From positions 29,621-93,620 of the forward strand of contig UZAN01040074.1 of the NCBI GenBank assembly GCA_900618425.1: DNA of 64,000 bases, written 5' to 3'. A model generated the notes under the pieces. The model was not told where the DNA came from, did not search any database, and worked only from the letters and a program-made list of their open reading frames with translations. The stretch comes from Echinostoma caproni (lineage: Eukaryota > Platyhelminthes > Trematoda > Plagiorchiida > Echinostomatidae). A program made the translations under genes and the position numbers. Shown one piece after another: positions 35,444 through 47,785 of this stretch. Every line of letters starts with the position of its first letter. Position 1 is the first letter of the stretch.

Positions 35444-38400
35444 CTATGTAGATAAAAGTCCGAGGTAGGGGGAATTCATATGGCAGCTTCATTTTGAAGG
35501 CAATTCTGAAAGCTATCGTGATCACACCTGCTTACTGATTTATTCAATCATAGTGATTGATCTAGATGGTCTAAGGGACTGAGTGTTTTAGAGTAGATTG
35601 AGTGCCCTAATTCGCCGGCAGCAAATTTCACGTCTCGAACAATTCGGGAACACACAACAGTATTGGTAGGCGAGGGCTCTGAAGGCGACTAACCGGTTAG
35701 CAGGTAAATGATTCCACTAACTCTTGTTGCATAGAAGTCCTTATGACCATTACCTTCCAGTCGGTAAAATACTTTACTGATCAAACTAATTCAAGACACC
35801 AGAAAGGTTTTCATAAGACTGGACACGATTTGAAGCGCTGAGTAGACAGAGCCGTTACATTTGACTGGCTGTTTGCCAATGCCATTCAGAGATCAGATGA
35901 CTGAACGAACACAAGCATATTCCATTTAACTAATCGAGATAAAGCACCGCTATTTGAGCTAAAAACTGACATGAGAATATCAGAGAGGCAGAACGCATTC
36001 ACGATAGGGATGGCACAACACACTTGTAGGAAATATTACTTGGCAAATGACGAAATATTTCAAGCAAATGGTGCACTTCATTTGATTCACAACCTTACGG
36101 CTTACGTCTGCACATTTTCTGGTAGTTTATAAATATATTAATCGAAAGATAGCAGTTGAGCAGACGCGGGCAGAGCCAAAATTTCGTAATACATGCTAGA
36201 TATCTTCGATTTCATTGTGAGGAAAGGTGTAATCTTGGTGATAATTTAACCGTCACACTTGTGTTCCTTTTCAGAGACTGGGATTAGCAATGGGATAAAT
36301 TGCATCATGGACCACTGCACGTTGGCCGTGTCCAAAAATAAACTACAAAAGCCAGTATTCAAAGTAAATCATCTACAATAGGTCTTTTCTCATGCTTATC
36401 TAAAAGCAAGCAAAACCAGAACTGTCACTGTTGCGTAGCAAGTAGATCAGCAGCCAATTCATTATTTTTCTTAATGAAACTTTGCAGATTTGCTGGGATT
36501 CTAGTAACGGTGATTGGGTTTGTTTACCTTAGGTTTGAGAGGTGAGTTTATGAATTTTCTACGAAGCCAAAAAATTGTCTTATTGGAATCAAAGCTTATC
36601 ATAAGAAAACAGCAGATCTTATACCTATTATATCTCATCGGATCTTTGCACACTGACGTCAGTTATAAGTAAGAATAAACCGTTTATATTTACTTTTACT
36701 CACAACTGTTCACCATTCATATATTTCAGCACTTCATCAATTTTTAACTCTGCGAATAAATGATTAAAACACACATATTTCAGAATGGAAAGAAGCCCGA
36801 GGTCGGAAGCAGAATTCAAGCAAACAACCAGACCACTTTGAAACCCCAATGCTATCCGCTAATATGATCAGTTATGAATCGTATAAACAGAGTACAATAA
36901 CGTTGTTTAGGTTGACCTAGGGGGGTGACATCCCTCCATCTTTATTGGTGGCAAGATAAAATCTTTTCCTACATGCAGGATTTAAGTAAAGGCTCTCCTA
37001 TGACGTTTGCGTTTCATTAGTTTTGGCATTCTCTGCAAATCTTCTTTGATATAATGAAAGTCATGTTCCGCTATTATGCGGTTGCTGAAAATCACGGAAA
37101 ATTATATTCATATGTCCCGTAATCGGAAATTTATGTTCCTTTCGCCACCCCCCACCCCCAGGTGTTGTGAACCAGTCTAACTCCGAGGGAAAACCAATGT
37201 TCTTTAATTGTAACTCTGGAGATTCATCAATACACTATTAGGACTGCCGCGTTTGAACCTGTTGCAACTCCAGGAGTATTATTTCTTTATAGCCCCATAC
37301 ACGTTGGTAAACGAAGTAGATCCGCAAGTATCCCATTTTGGGATCAATAGGTAGAATTTTTTTCTTCCATAACCTAACTGTGTGCAAATATAAGAAACAC
37401 AAACCAAAAGTTTCAAACTTGGCGCTTTACAATTAGTAATTATTTGAATAAAATATATTTATTGTTCACTTTGAGGAGACACTAGTGGTGCACACTTGTA
37501 TTTATGGTAATCAGAATGTAGACGAAAAGTTAAAATAATGGTCTTTTGATAAAGTACCTTGCTTATTTCAAGAACGTTATTTTGGACATTATCCTCTCAT
37601 CATTCTTAGCCTTTAGGCACCAACAATGAGCAGTTTACATGTATATATCTTTTTCAGGTCATTTGATTACGGAAATGTTTCTTGTTTGAACACAACATCT
37701 AGTAAATGCCTATTTCCGGACTGATAATTGTTAGGGTCTTGATAACCACAAATCGGAAAATCATTTCCGGTCCATCGGCGTGATTACATTTGGAAATTTG
37801 GTGCAGAAACTCGTGATTACTTCATGCGCAAAATTTTAATGCTATTTTTAATGCCAAACAAACAATTTAAAACCCAGTCCACCGGACTCGTCCCAGCTGG
37901 GCGCCAATTTGTACACGACTTTTATTACCTAACTTGGGGTTTCATTCTTCCGCAAATGCATATTTCAACAAACGTAATCTGAGTCGGACGGTACGATAAG
38001 CAGATGGAAGAACTATATTGGCAAAGGCTTTTGTCAATTTATTTCGCTGGCAACTTTTCCATGCTTCTTCGTGTAATTCATCTCAAGTACAAAGCCTAAT
38101 AAATAGCTTCGGTTGAAGCCCATTCGAAATAATTTGAGAAAATCCATAGCAGAAATCCGCAGAAAGTGAGAGACTAAAAGAACATCATTGAGTAATGGAG
38201 CAAAGTTTCCTGAAACAAAATTTTGGATATTCAGTCATTTACCTTGAAACGTACTCCTAGCCCCGAGTAAAAGAATGCATTTCACTTTGAAGTTAGACGG
38301 CGCTTTTTTATGCGAATCCCATGAAAAGGTGTGTTAATTTGGACGCAGAATCTAAATGAAAGGGAAATCAGTCGGAGTTCCATGTAGCATTGGTAACATT

Positions 38401-40128
38401 TATCGTGAGGAACGCTTGGATATCTATATCACTGAGTAGATTTGAGTGACATCATCTGCCAGTTCAAAGTCTGTTTGTAAGTTGATAAATATTTACGAAT
38501 GCCTACCTGCACCTTGGATACTTAGATCCCTGAGCATAGTGGAAGAACGGACTGACAAACCAAGGAGAAAATATTCACCATTGCAAAACAGAACAGAACA
38601 CCTTCAAAAGTTAATCCGAGAAATTAATTATCACTGCTAAATATTTGTCCCCGTTCTAACCAAAGAAAACTTGCCGAAACCAACCTTCCCCATTATTTCT
38701 TTTTGGCCTCAAGTTATTGTATTTTCTGACAACATCAACTACAGAAAAATAAAGGCCACCAGGCCCATTTTTTGTTAAAATTTGAAACTCATGGGTAGGT
38801 TTGTATGTTTTATTTACAATAGATTCTGAAATAGATCAAATTTATTGTTATACAAAAAACTGGCATTGTAGGCATTAAGTAACCAATTGGAATAGAGATA
38901 GTGGATGAATCCGTGTCTTCAGGCAGATACAAAATCCGACATGGACGCCAAATTAGCTGAGAACCGAGGCTACACGAAAGAACACTGCTTTTATCCCTCT
39001 GTGACAAGTCACCCAACTTACTGGGGCTTATGGAATCCACCAATTCCCATATTAGCTGTGTTCTATAGGATGCACTGGAGTGTGCGATTCAGTTTTGAAA
39101 CGTTTTCAGACGAGGATCGATTGAATAAGGAATCACCGACAAAGGACGGGAAGTTATGAACACACATTGCAGAGGGGGCTACAAGAACTCCGATGTCAAA
39201 TAATGCGTTTATTAACCAGAACAAGAACTGTAGAGATTTAGATTTAAGAAGTTTCATCGTGATTATGTTTAAATGCCGAAAATGATCCATAAATTATAAT
39301 CAAGAGGCACGGTAGACTGTACGGATATGTTTCCCTTGTACAGAAATACCTCATGATCAAGGTATGGAATGCTGCACAATACGTTTTGTCTCTCATGGCA
39401 TTTGCATGCCTCTTTGTAAAAATGTTTTGGTCAAGGACAATTTGGGTTTATTGGAGATCGTGAAAGCAACCAAAACAGAAAGCAGATTAAAAAGTTTAGC
39501 AGAATATCCATTGATACCGGTCCAAGAATGGCTGATATTGATGCGGTTGTGCTTAAAGTGTCATGTACGCTCAAAAAATACTTTGATCATTTACACCAAG
39601 AAAAGAACCAATAAATGAGCAGATGAATGTCTTTAGGAAGGTCTAAACGCCATTATGGAAACATTGCAATCGCCGGTCAACCTCGATACGGGTAACTGTG
39701 AAAAATCAATTACGGGATCTAAGTCAAGTTTGGTAGACGTAATTTATGCACAAGCGGTTTTCAAAAATAAGGTGTTGTTTTATTTCCTAACCGAAAAATA
39801 CTGTTGCGTTTCGAACTGCAATTCAATTTAAAAACACTTGAATCTCTTTTTATTTACAGAAAAGAGGTTTTTGAAGGGAAAAGTGGAACTAAAATGTGTA
39901 CATACGGATTGGCAGTGCTTCATCGTACGTTGACTTCGTTCTTTTGTATAAGTTTGATGAGGTAACTGGATAGCTTTTGGGCAGCAGACTATTATTACAC
40001 ATTTGCATTCGTGAGCAGAATCGACCAACTATCGTTTTCAGATTAACTTAGATGATCCAGATTGAATAATATTTACAAAAGAATATCATTGGCTGAGACA
40101 GCAATAGCTAATCGTCGTTTTTGGACTC
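35444..40128. other. No gene recognised
   Basis: Includes a C-rich tract near 37147. A minus-strand frame at 39290-39063 starts MDHFRHLNIITMKLL and has a hydrophobic stretch (LQFLFWLINALFDIGVLV) that could be a signal or membrane segment, but nothing else supports a gene. A possible further Tc1 tail match (ELVDSISPSKLGDL, minus, near 39020) is too weak to call. Confidence 0.45.
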
Positions 40129-40530
40129 ATGGTTTCTATTAGATACAGGTGGATTGCGATTTGTCCAAAAGTGACTTCGATATGGAGGAATACCAAATCT
40201 TTTCTATATTGGGGATGCAACGGAACCTTGGATCACCACACTAGATACCTCAGGTATAAGTTGCATCTATGCGGACCATCAAAGATTACTTTCCACGAAC
40301 AGCAGATTGTCCAATGGGGTACAGTTTATCGGAGCGTCTCCAGCTCGTTCATAGAGAGTTATGCCACGTTCAACAATACCAGAAATCTGCAGCTTAAAGC
40401 TTCTCAGATAGGCGTAAGTCAGACTTCGGAAACTGGTTGACTGAGGGCATGTTATGCTAAATTGGGTTTCTGGGATCTCCAGAGGCTGAACTAAGTACCT
40501 TCTTTGTCCAATGCCCATCACGGGTTGCAC
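40129..40530. CDS. Unrecognised overlapping frames on both strands
   Basis: A plus frame of 103 codons (40129-40440) and a minus frame of 83 codons (40530-40279) overlap. The minus frame (VQPLEIPETQFSITCPQS, then GIVERGITLYERAGDAP) has the more protein-like composition. No motif, repeat partner or convincing splice site was found for either. It may be chance or a transposon fragment. Confidence 0.15.
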
Positions 40531-42616
40531 GCTACATGCGGCTAGTTTGAAGGAAGGTCGTGGACCGAGAAAACTTTCATCTGGTTATTGGAGGTTCGGT
40601 GAGGCTTGAACGCCGTTCGAGGCAGGACGCAAAAGACAGTGATAGAATTTCGGTCTGAAGAACTATTATTAGTACAACTGAAGGAAGTGATCGATTATTG
40701 TTTGTGGAAGGCATGGGATAAACTGGGGGGGGGGGATTCGGGGTACCGGGACGGTGTTTACAGTATACAACGGTTTCAGAAACAGAAGGAAGCTTTGGAT
40801 AGGGATGCGATGACATAAGAAATTTCTTGGCTGTTTGTCCTGAACCGTTGTTAAACTTGCTTAAGGGCTTACTCTAGCCTTCACGTAACCAAACACTAAG
40901 CATTGTTCCATCTACATAGTTCATTAGCATCTTCTAGTAAACCTGGTCAGGTAAATCATATTGAGCAAAATGCAAAGGTCATATTTAGTGATGCGTCATA
41001 TTATACGTTTATGTAGCTGAACACCGAAATACATACAGTACTGGCCGATTGTGATGCACTGAAATATAGTGTTTTTTGTGGATAAATAAATGTTAAACAT
41101 TCCAAATTCTAGAGCAAGAATGCTCATCTTCTCCAACTGCTTGCACAGTGGGCCTTCTTTTATCCAGGAGTGTGCTCCACAGCTTCACTGATTTGTTCTT
41201 CAGTGAACTAGCTCAATGAGAATTTGTTCAGTTATTATTCAGATGAGATGAAAGACGAAATGTATTGGGATGATAATGGTTAGAAAGAAGAACTGGAAAC
41301 GTTTGCCTTAGCAACCACCAGAACTGATGTATCAAAATTGGAATCTCGTGACACAGAAATGACCACTGAAATCTGAACGTAGTATAGCAAATTAGTGAAC
41401 AAAAATAAAACTGTGAAACCTCGAGGTGATAACATACGGCTGTTTAAATAATGATGGATATGAACAACTGCATGATTCTGTGGATAAAAGGGATCGTTTG
41501 ATCAAAATAGATTATAAAAGTAAATTTAAGATCGACTACTGAAAGCGAATAAGCTATGCAAACCAGGTTGATTCCTTTTTATACCAAAGTGACTTTGGTT
41601 TACATTCAGCGCATGTCTCGACAACTAACTTGAGTCCGAATACAAACCATCGAAGCAGAAATTGAAAGAAAAGCTATCTACATTGTCTGATTCGTACGAC
41701 GTTTTGTCTTGTGCTGTTCATTGGTGTGTGTAATGAAATAATTGAACTTCATATTCTTAAGACAGTTTGCGTTGTTTACGTTGAGGCGGTAAGGGACGGG
41801 ACGGGAGTCAGGGAGTAGTGAACACATGGATGTGTTGCCGGAACACTAACCTCGTTGTCGGACGTTTTATTCAAGTGGCTCATTCGGCGGAGATGGAAAC
41901 AGATAATGACGAGAACAGAAAGCATTTATGACAATGACCTTTGCGTAAAAATATTTTCAATAAATCCAATCACCAGCTAACTAGTTGTTTATACCACCAC
42001 TCAAAAACGATTTTTATTGCTCATTATATTTTTGTCATGTACAAGCACAAATGCCAGGGACAAAGATTAGCGGTTCTTCACACTAGCCTAATCAGATGGA
42101 TAAATTACAATTGCGAGAAGCTGTAGGACCATTTTTGTTATCAGTGGCATGACGAGCAGCTTCGCGGTTCGTTTAACTGTCGTCCCAGATTTTTACATCG
42201 TAGATTACAGGTGCCCATCAAAATCTTGTGACCTAATCCTCGACTTAGATATATTTTACAGTTTAAAATGTCATACCATCATATCAATAACCATGCATAA
42301 AGAACATTTATATTGAACTTTGAATACCACTGAAATGTTTCTAATATGGTTGTCACAATGAAATATATACTAGTTCGACGGTTAACACAAAATTGCAAAT
42401 CTTTTGGCGTAATAAGGTATTATGCTCGTTCAGTCGCTTAATAAATGACTGTTTTTCCGCGAGGGAGCTTATTCCAGTCAGTAAAATAAGTGAAAATAAC
42501 ACACAATTTTAAATGAAGAGGATGGCAAATATACAGAGCATTGATAAGCGGATGTCATCATTGAAGTGAAAATTTGGGTGATTAAAAGCATTTCACTTAA
42601 AATCTGTCCATGTAAG
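40531..42616. other. No gene recognised
   Basis: Contains an 11-G run at 40725-40735 and short frames without motifs. Confidence 0.5.
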
Positions 42617-43315
42617 GAATAGAAATGTACGCCAAGAAACGTGCAAATTGACCTTGGGGAAACGAATGCTAAATTAGAACTAAAACTGAGGTCAAGTTAT
42701 TCAAAACTGTTGTTGAACACCCAACAATGGAGCACACATCTTAATTTTGCCAATAAATTCAAATCGCGTAACTCGTTCATTTGGTGTTTGGATTATTTCA
42801 CCGATGGTTTACAAGCAATGTACTATGGGGATGAATGTGATCTGTTGATTTTGTTTGCCAAATAAATCCATTTTGCCGGTTGCACAATGATAATACTCTT
42901 GCTCTTGTGATGAGTTGAAAAAAATTAAATACCGAGCACCTTGTTGTTAGGCTTCCACACATACAGCACTCCAGGAAGTGCTAAATTTGTTGCACTAAGA
43001 AAGCAGGTTTTTGATGGGTGCCACTTAACGCATTCGCAAATAGGAGACTCTTCCAAGAAAAAAAACCAATTTGCTATCTTACATAATGCGTCGAATCCGA
43101 ATGCAATCAAAAACTCTTTCTCTGCGATAAAGGCAGGGGAAAAATAACTACCTCAATAATAGTCGTAAGTGACTAGAATGATGCATGTATTGGAGAGAAC
43201 TGATAGATGCTTTCTGATTGCCAAGTTGGTGAACTTCAGTCGAAACGACTGAGCAACGAGCACAACAATGAAAGAGAGCGTACACATTCCTGTCGTGAAG
43301 AAATTGCAACACCTG
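42617..43315 (+). pseudogene. Tc1-like transposase remnant in left arm
   Basis: Block A: LLLNTQQWSTHLNFANKF, KSRNSFIWCLDYFTDG, the first-aspartate region, ending in LLILFAK and a stop. Block B (about 42941-43147): TYSTPGSAKFVALRKQVF, then HNASNPNAIKNSFSAIK, which corresponds to the DNAP.HTAK and SPDLNPIENLWS.IK regions with both acidic residues lost. Block C: KLV..LQSKRLSNEH, the decayed tail. The element ends with GTTGCAACACCTG-like sequence (reverse complement CAGGTGTTGCAA, 43315), similar to the tip of the terminal repeats at 13979 and 31485. The 5' half is missing. Blocks A and B align with the element at 29606-31485. Confidence 0.6.
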
Positions 43316-43436
43316 TGCTAAGCCTTAACCATTTTTATAAATCAATGCTTATGATTTTTTACGGAGGTTGCTAGCAATGCGTCAGCAACTGGCGTCGATT
43401 CCTCACAATAGACCCCTCACTGTCGGTCCGTCACGT
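42617..43436 (+). repeat. Left arm of 2.9-kb palindrome (820 bp)
   Basis: Every position x in this arm pairs with 88136-x in the right arm (44700-45519) with no indels. I found only two substitutions (42626, and 42861 or its neighbour in an AAA/GAA codon). The match stops abruptly at 42617/45519 and 43436/44700. The arm contains the right half of a Tc1-like element (42617-43315) plus 121 bp of flank. Confidence 0.95.
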
Positions 43437-43782
43437 TAGACAGATCTGTCTTTCTTCTAGTATATCCATCAAGTATTATGTATTCAATTTTTTTTGGCCC
43501 GTGAACCCATTTGTTGATCAAACAAATAATAAGAACCGACCCCGTATGGTTGCCGACCAAGTAGATTCTCCGCGACCAACAATAATGTTTGACCATTTCT
43601 CGATTGCTGTGCAATCCTAAAACGCCCATGTACAAAACTTCATCAGTTTCAGGCTTGACATTCATCATGACCCCATAGAGATAGCAGCGTATGGTGTACA
43701 ATGTATGCACTCTGCTTCCTTCATGTATTCTGATATGGTCTCCCTTCTTTACATCTCCAAAAATGTATATAGATAGGATCAC
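43417..43782 (-). CDS. Unrecognised 121-codon frame in the palindrome spacer
   Basis: The minus frame reads KKGDHIRIHEGSRVHTLY, then GVMMNVKPETDEVLYMGVL, then KHYCWSRRIYLVGNHTGSVL, and ends just inside the left arm. Its composition is convincingly protein-like. It starts at an alternative codon with no good ATG context, so it may be an exon or part of a mobile element lying between the arms. No family is recognised. Its last 20 bases lie in the arm and are therefore duplicated. Confidence 0.3.
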   Translation of the reverse strand: MILSIYIFGDVKKGDHIRIHEGSRVHTLYTIRCYLYGVMMNVKPETDEVLYMGVLGLHSNREMVKHYCWSRRIYLVGNHTGSVLIICLINKWVHGPKKIEYIILDGYTRRKTDLSNVTDRQ

Positions 43783-44699
43783 GGCCGTGTCAACTCATAA
43801 CATTGCATATGGTCAGGTTAAAAACACGTTTTTGATTTTAATTAAATGGAAATTATCCATTTGGTAAACCCACATTTTATTTACAATGAAATCCATCGCC
43901 ATAAACAGTTCTCTTGCTCCGTAAATGCAATATTTCAACTAACAGACAGACCTAAAGTTACTGTGAAAGCAGATAAGGAATGCACGGCGCGCCACGAATC
44001 ATTTTCGATGCACGCAATGAACTGTGGCATTATTGAACATATTTCTTTTTAAACAACTAACTTATACAGTACACCAATGGGACTTATTTTCTGACTTGAT
44101 ACAGGACAAATTGAGTGAATCAATGTGAAAATCTAAACAGCATATGATGTAGTTGTTGAATATTACAAATGATCTTAATTTCCTCCGATTTCTACCATTG
44201 ATTTTACCTCAAAAACTGTCTTACAAACGCAAACCAATAATTGAGTAATGTTTGATGTTCGCCATATTGGTAGAATACATCACAAATACAACGGATTGGC
44301 TAACCCATGTTGTACATCCCCGAGTAAAAAGAAAGCTTTGATGTTAAGACCAGTGGTTTGACTATTATTCGTGCTTCAATGGAATTTGTCAAATGCATTT
44401 AGTTATCTTTTCTTTTTATTTGGATAATAGTGGAATGATTTAGAGGTACAAATTTTTGATTAGACTTACCTTTAGTTTTGCTAATTTAGGATTGTTTAAC
44501 CAATCACGGGTATAAACTGACGTTGGTCATTCCAAAAGGTGATACGTCCTAATTCCGTGTAATACGAACGAACTCCGACTGGTGCACAGCAGCTAAGTCG
44601 ACAAGAATGCACGAAAGTATGTCTCTCAGCTAGTATTCTCGCTGAATCAAGGTTACACGAAACGGAACGCACGATAAACGATTCAACGGCGGAAATGGG
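43437..44699. other. Palindrome spacer (1263 bp, single copy)
   Basis: Unique sequence between the arms. It contains the 121-codon minus frame (43417-43782), most of another minus frame (44496-44768) and a plus frame of 68 codons (43846-44052) of no known type. Confidence 0.8.
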
Positions 44700-44768
44700 A
44701 CGTGACGGACCGACAGTGAGGGGTCTATTGTGAGGAATCGACGCCAGTTGCTGACGCATTGCTAGCAA
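44496..44768 (-). CDS. 90-codon frame running from right arm into spacer; possible Tc1-like DNA-binding region
   Basis: The minus frame starts in the right arm (LAMRQQLASIPHNRPLTV) and continues into the spacer with GPSRPISAVESFIVRSVS, CNLDSARILAERHTF. The GRP...s..e..fIVR.v..n...SAR.la pattern resembles the second helix-turn-helix of Tc1-type transposases, so it could be the start of another element lying behind the first. In the left arm the same frame stops soon after the arm ends (GPSR then a stop), which suggests that the right arm is the original copy. Assignment is tentative. Confidence 0.3.
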   Translation of the reverse strand: MLAMRQQLASIPHNRPLTVGPSRPISAVESFIVRSVSCNLDSARILAERHTFVHSCRLSCCAPVGVRSYYTELGRITFWNDQRQFIPVIG

Positions 44769-45519
44769 CCTCCGTAAAAAATCATAAGCATTGATTTATA
44801 AAAATGGTTAAGGCTTAGCACAGGTGTTGCAATTTCTTCACGACAGGAATGTGTACGCTCTCTTTCATTGTTGTGCTCGTTGCTCAGTCGTTTCGACTGA
44901 AGTTCACCAACTTGGCAATCAGAAAGCATCTATCAGTTCTCTCCAATACATGCATCATTCTAGTCACTTACGACTATTATTGAGGTAGTTATTTTTCCCC
45001 TGCCTTTATCGCAGAGAAAGAGTTTTTGATTGCATTCGGATTCGACGCATTATGTAAGATAGCAAATTGGTTTTTTTTCTTGGAAGAGTCTCCTATTTGC
45101 GAATGCGTTAAGTGGCACCCATCAAAAACCTGCTTTCTTAGTGCAACAAATTTAGCACTTCCTGGAGTGCTGTATGTGTGGAAGCCTAACAACAAGGTGC
45201 TCGGTATTTAATTTTTTTCAACTCATCACAAGAGCAAGAGTATTATCATTGTGCAACCGGCAAAATGGATTTATTCGGCAAACAAAATCAACAGATCACA
45301 TTCATCCCCATAGTACATTGCTTGTAAACCATCGGTGAAATAATCCAAACACCAAATGAACGAGTTACGCGATTTGAATTTATTGGCAAAATTAAGATGT
45401 GTGCTCCATTGTTGGGTGTTCAACAACAGTTTTGAATAACTTGACCTCAGTTTTAGTTCTAATTTAGCATTCGTTTCCCCAAGGTCAATTTGCACGTTTC
45501 TTGGCGTACTTTTCTATTC
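44700..45519 (-). repeat. Right arm of 2.9-kb palindrome (820 bp)
   Basis: Reverse complement of 42617-43436, gapless and almost identical. Near-identity contrasts with the heavy decay of the Tc1 sequence it contains, so the duplication is far younger than the element. Confidence 0.95.
44821..45519 (-). pseudogene. Tc1-like transposase remnant in right arm
   Basis: The same blocks A, B and C as in the left arm, on the minus strand (A at about 45440-45271, B at 45195-44989, C near 44900), with FAE in place of FAK before the block A stop. The element tip, CAGGTGTTGCAATTTC, starts at 44821. Neither arm contains the 5' half or a left terminal repeat. Confidence 0.6.
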
Positions 45520-47785
45520 GTGATCTGTCTGATCTAATGAGGCTGTTGAAGTACGATCGAAGAAATTTATAATCTTTTTATCAGCATCAACATGAACGCA
45601 AATTTTGTAATTAGACTCTTTTCCCGATATTGAGTTCTGAATAGTTTGTTTTTCATACTTACGGTAATGTGCGTCCGCCTGACCATATCTGAACCAGCTT
45701 CTGTTTATATCGTACCTTTGTCTCGCATTACAGTCCAGAGAGTTCTCTGATATAGCAATACTACTTCAGTCAGTGAAAAGCAATGCATTTTGAATGAAGT
45801 GAATTTGGTTTTTTGTCATTATTAATAATTGAAGAATTGATTTTTTGCTATTTATGCACAGTTCCGATAATGCCATATGACGAGTCTGTTTATTAGAAAT
45901 GTATTATAAAGTTTCTTCTTTCGTGATGAAAGTTATACAAGCTGGTTAGATAGAAACTTCGTTTCGTTCCCAATGAAGTGGTTTAAAGATTTGAGGAATT
46001 CTGACCCACCTCTGGATTTGTCAACGTAGGACTTCTATCACCACATGCATTGCCAGCAATTCACCATACATTTGAGGAAAAGAGTACCCCATCTTCATAA
46101 GTCTATCAACTGTTGTTGTACCTCTCTCTAGTCCTATTCCAACGAGCACCCTAACGCTACCCAATTGACTAAGTTTGCGCGAGGACAAATTTTATAATTC
46201 GATGGCTTCACCTAGGTGGGGACTACTTTTATCTTATCTGGTTTTTGCTTAACATGTAACGTTCATTGAAAGTTTTTATCATTTTTCTTTCGGATGATTT
46301 GCACGATCAGGTTGGGAACCCTTTGTTGCTTGACTGATTGTGTCCATGAGGTTAGTTTGACCTTTAATGAGGCATGATGGTTATCAACTCCGATGTTTTT
46401 ATATTTCCGTGAAATTCAAGAAAATTGCGTTCGCCAACGCACTCATTGGAGACTACTTTTGTACAGATCGAGACTGCGATCTCCTTAAATTAGTAGACGC
46501 TCAGAAGTGCACAATATGCAGACTAATTTACAGAAACGCTTTAATGTTAATAATTGTTCTTTTCTTAATTTGCCATGTGATACAACCCACGATAAACACA
46601 TTTAATCACCCTTCATCTTTTAATTATGTCCGCTTCTACATGCACAATCATCACTGTTTTGAGGAATCTGGACGAAAACCAAAATAAATGCGGAACGACG
46701 GGATTTCATCAACTTATGTCCTATTTTACCGAAGGTTTATTAAATAATTCCTGTTTTTATCACAAAAAATATATATTGGAACCCCTCCGCTCATTGAACT
46801 TGATAAAATCGATTACAAAATCGGTGCGCTAGCCACCTTGAATCTGTACTTTCGTATGTCAGCCGGCAACCTTGGCGATGCAGGTTTGGAAAGAGTGGTG
46901 TAAGCTACGGTCATGTAACACCCTGTTGAGTCGCTATATTGTCACGTCACTTTCCAGGAGTTNTTGAGGGGAAAGATATCCAAGTAAATCACTCCATCAT
47001 TGCCAACCATAGTGCACTTGAAGAGTTTACTTTATTGTGAACAAGGCAGAATTGATTTCTTTCATGAGATTACTTACAACACACACGAAATTGTCGGCTG
47101 ATGTTCTAGTTCCAGATTCACTATAACACGATATTCGAAGCGGAAAGGTCTATTTAGTAATCATAAACGGATTGGATTGCCGAAAACGATCTCAGGACAG
47201 GATGAACCTCGGGTTGCAATTTATGAAGTCAAACTCATCGAATTACGTGTCCAAAATAAAATAGGTAACTGATTTGTACTTTTCGGTGTGAAATATATAT
47301 AAGTAACACTCAAAACGGTCCTCTGAAGAAAATGCAAGAAAACTAAAGGTGACATAGCTCTGGGAGCTTTTTCAACAGTAAAATTATATTGTGAACTCTA
47401 ACGTGGAAAAGCGGGTAAAATTTCGTTAGTTTGAGGGAAAAATGAAATTTAATTCAGACAGATCCCATGCATGTGACTACTATTGGCGGGATTTCTGGAG
47501 AGAACAGCGGTACTTCAGTAAGCTCATTGTTCATGAAAACTTCGTAATGGTAACGGGCTGCGTTTTTGAGCAACGATCCAACTGAAGTTCGCATACTACG
47601 TGGGATCCAAGATTCTAACGCATGTATTGAAGCGGCGCCTTATACCAGGAACGGTATCAAATAGACATCATTTTCAGCGTGGTACATTTTATAGTTCGTA
47701 TCTAACAAAATGTTGAATACCACATTGCGACATCTGCGTACAAATCATATTTCACCCCAACAGAAAATACTTGGGCTTCTCTTAC
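45520..47785. other. No gene recognised
   Basis: The plus frame of 106 codons at 46367-46687 (ATG start, with a hydrophobic stretch LMLIIVLFLICHVI) could encode a small membrane protein or exon, but has no other support. N at 46963. Confidence 0.4.

Noticed and set aside
38810..39290. Further Tc1 tail copy (ELVDSISPSKLGDL) and a tetraspanin-like N-terminus
   Set aside because: The tail match is limited to about five residues and the membrane segment has none of the conserved tetraspanin cysteines; both are too weak.
45026..45211. Plus-strand frame in the right arm resembling a WD40 repeat (CECVKWHPSKTCFL, VLYVWKPNN) after a pyrimidine tract
   Set aside because: The opposite strand of the same bases aligns with the Tc1 element at 30.7 kb and reads as a decayed HTAK/PIEN region, so the WD40-like look is an antisense coincidence.
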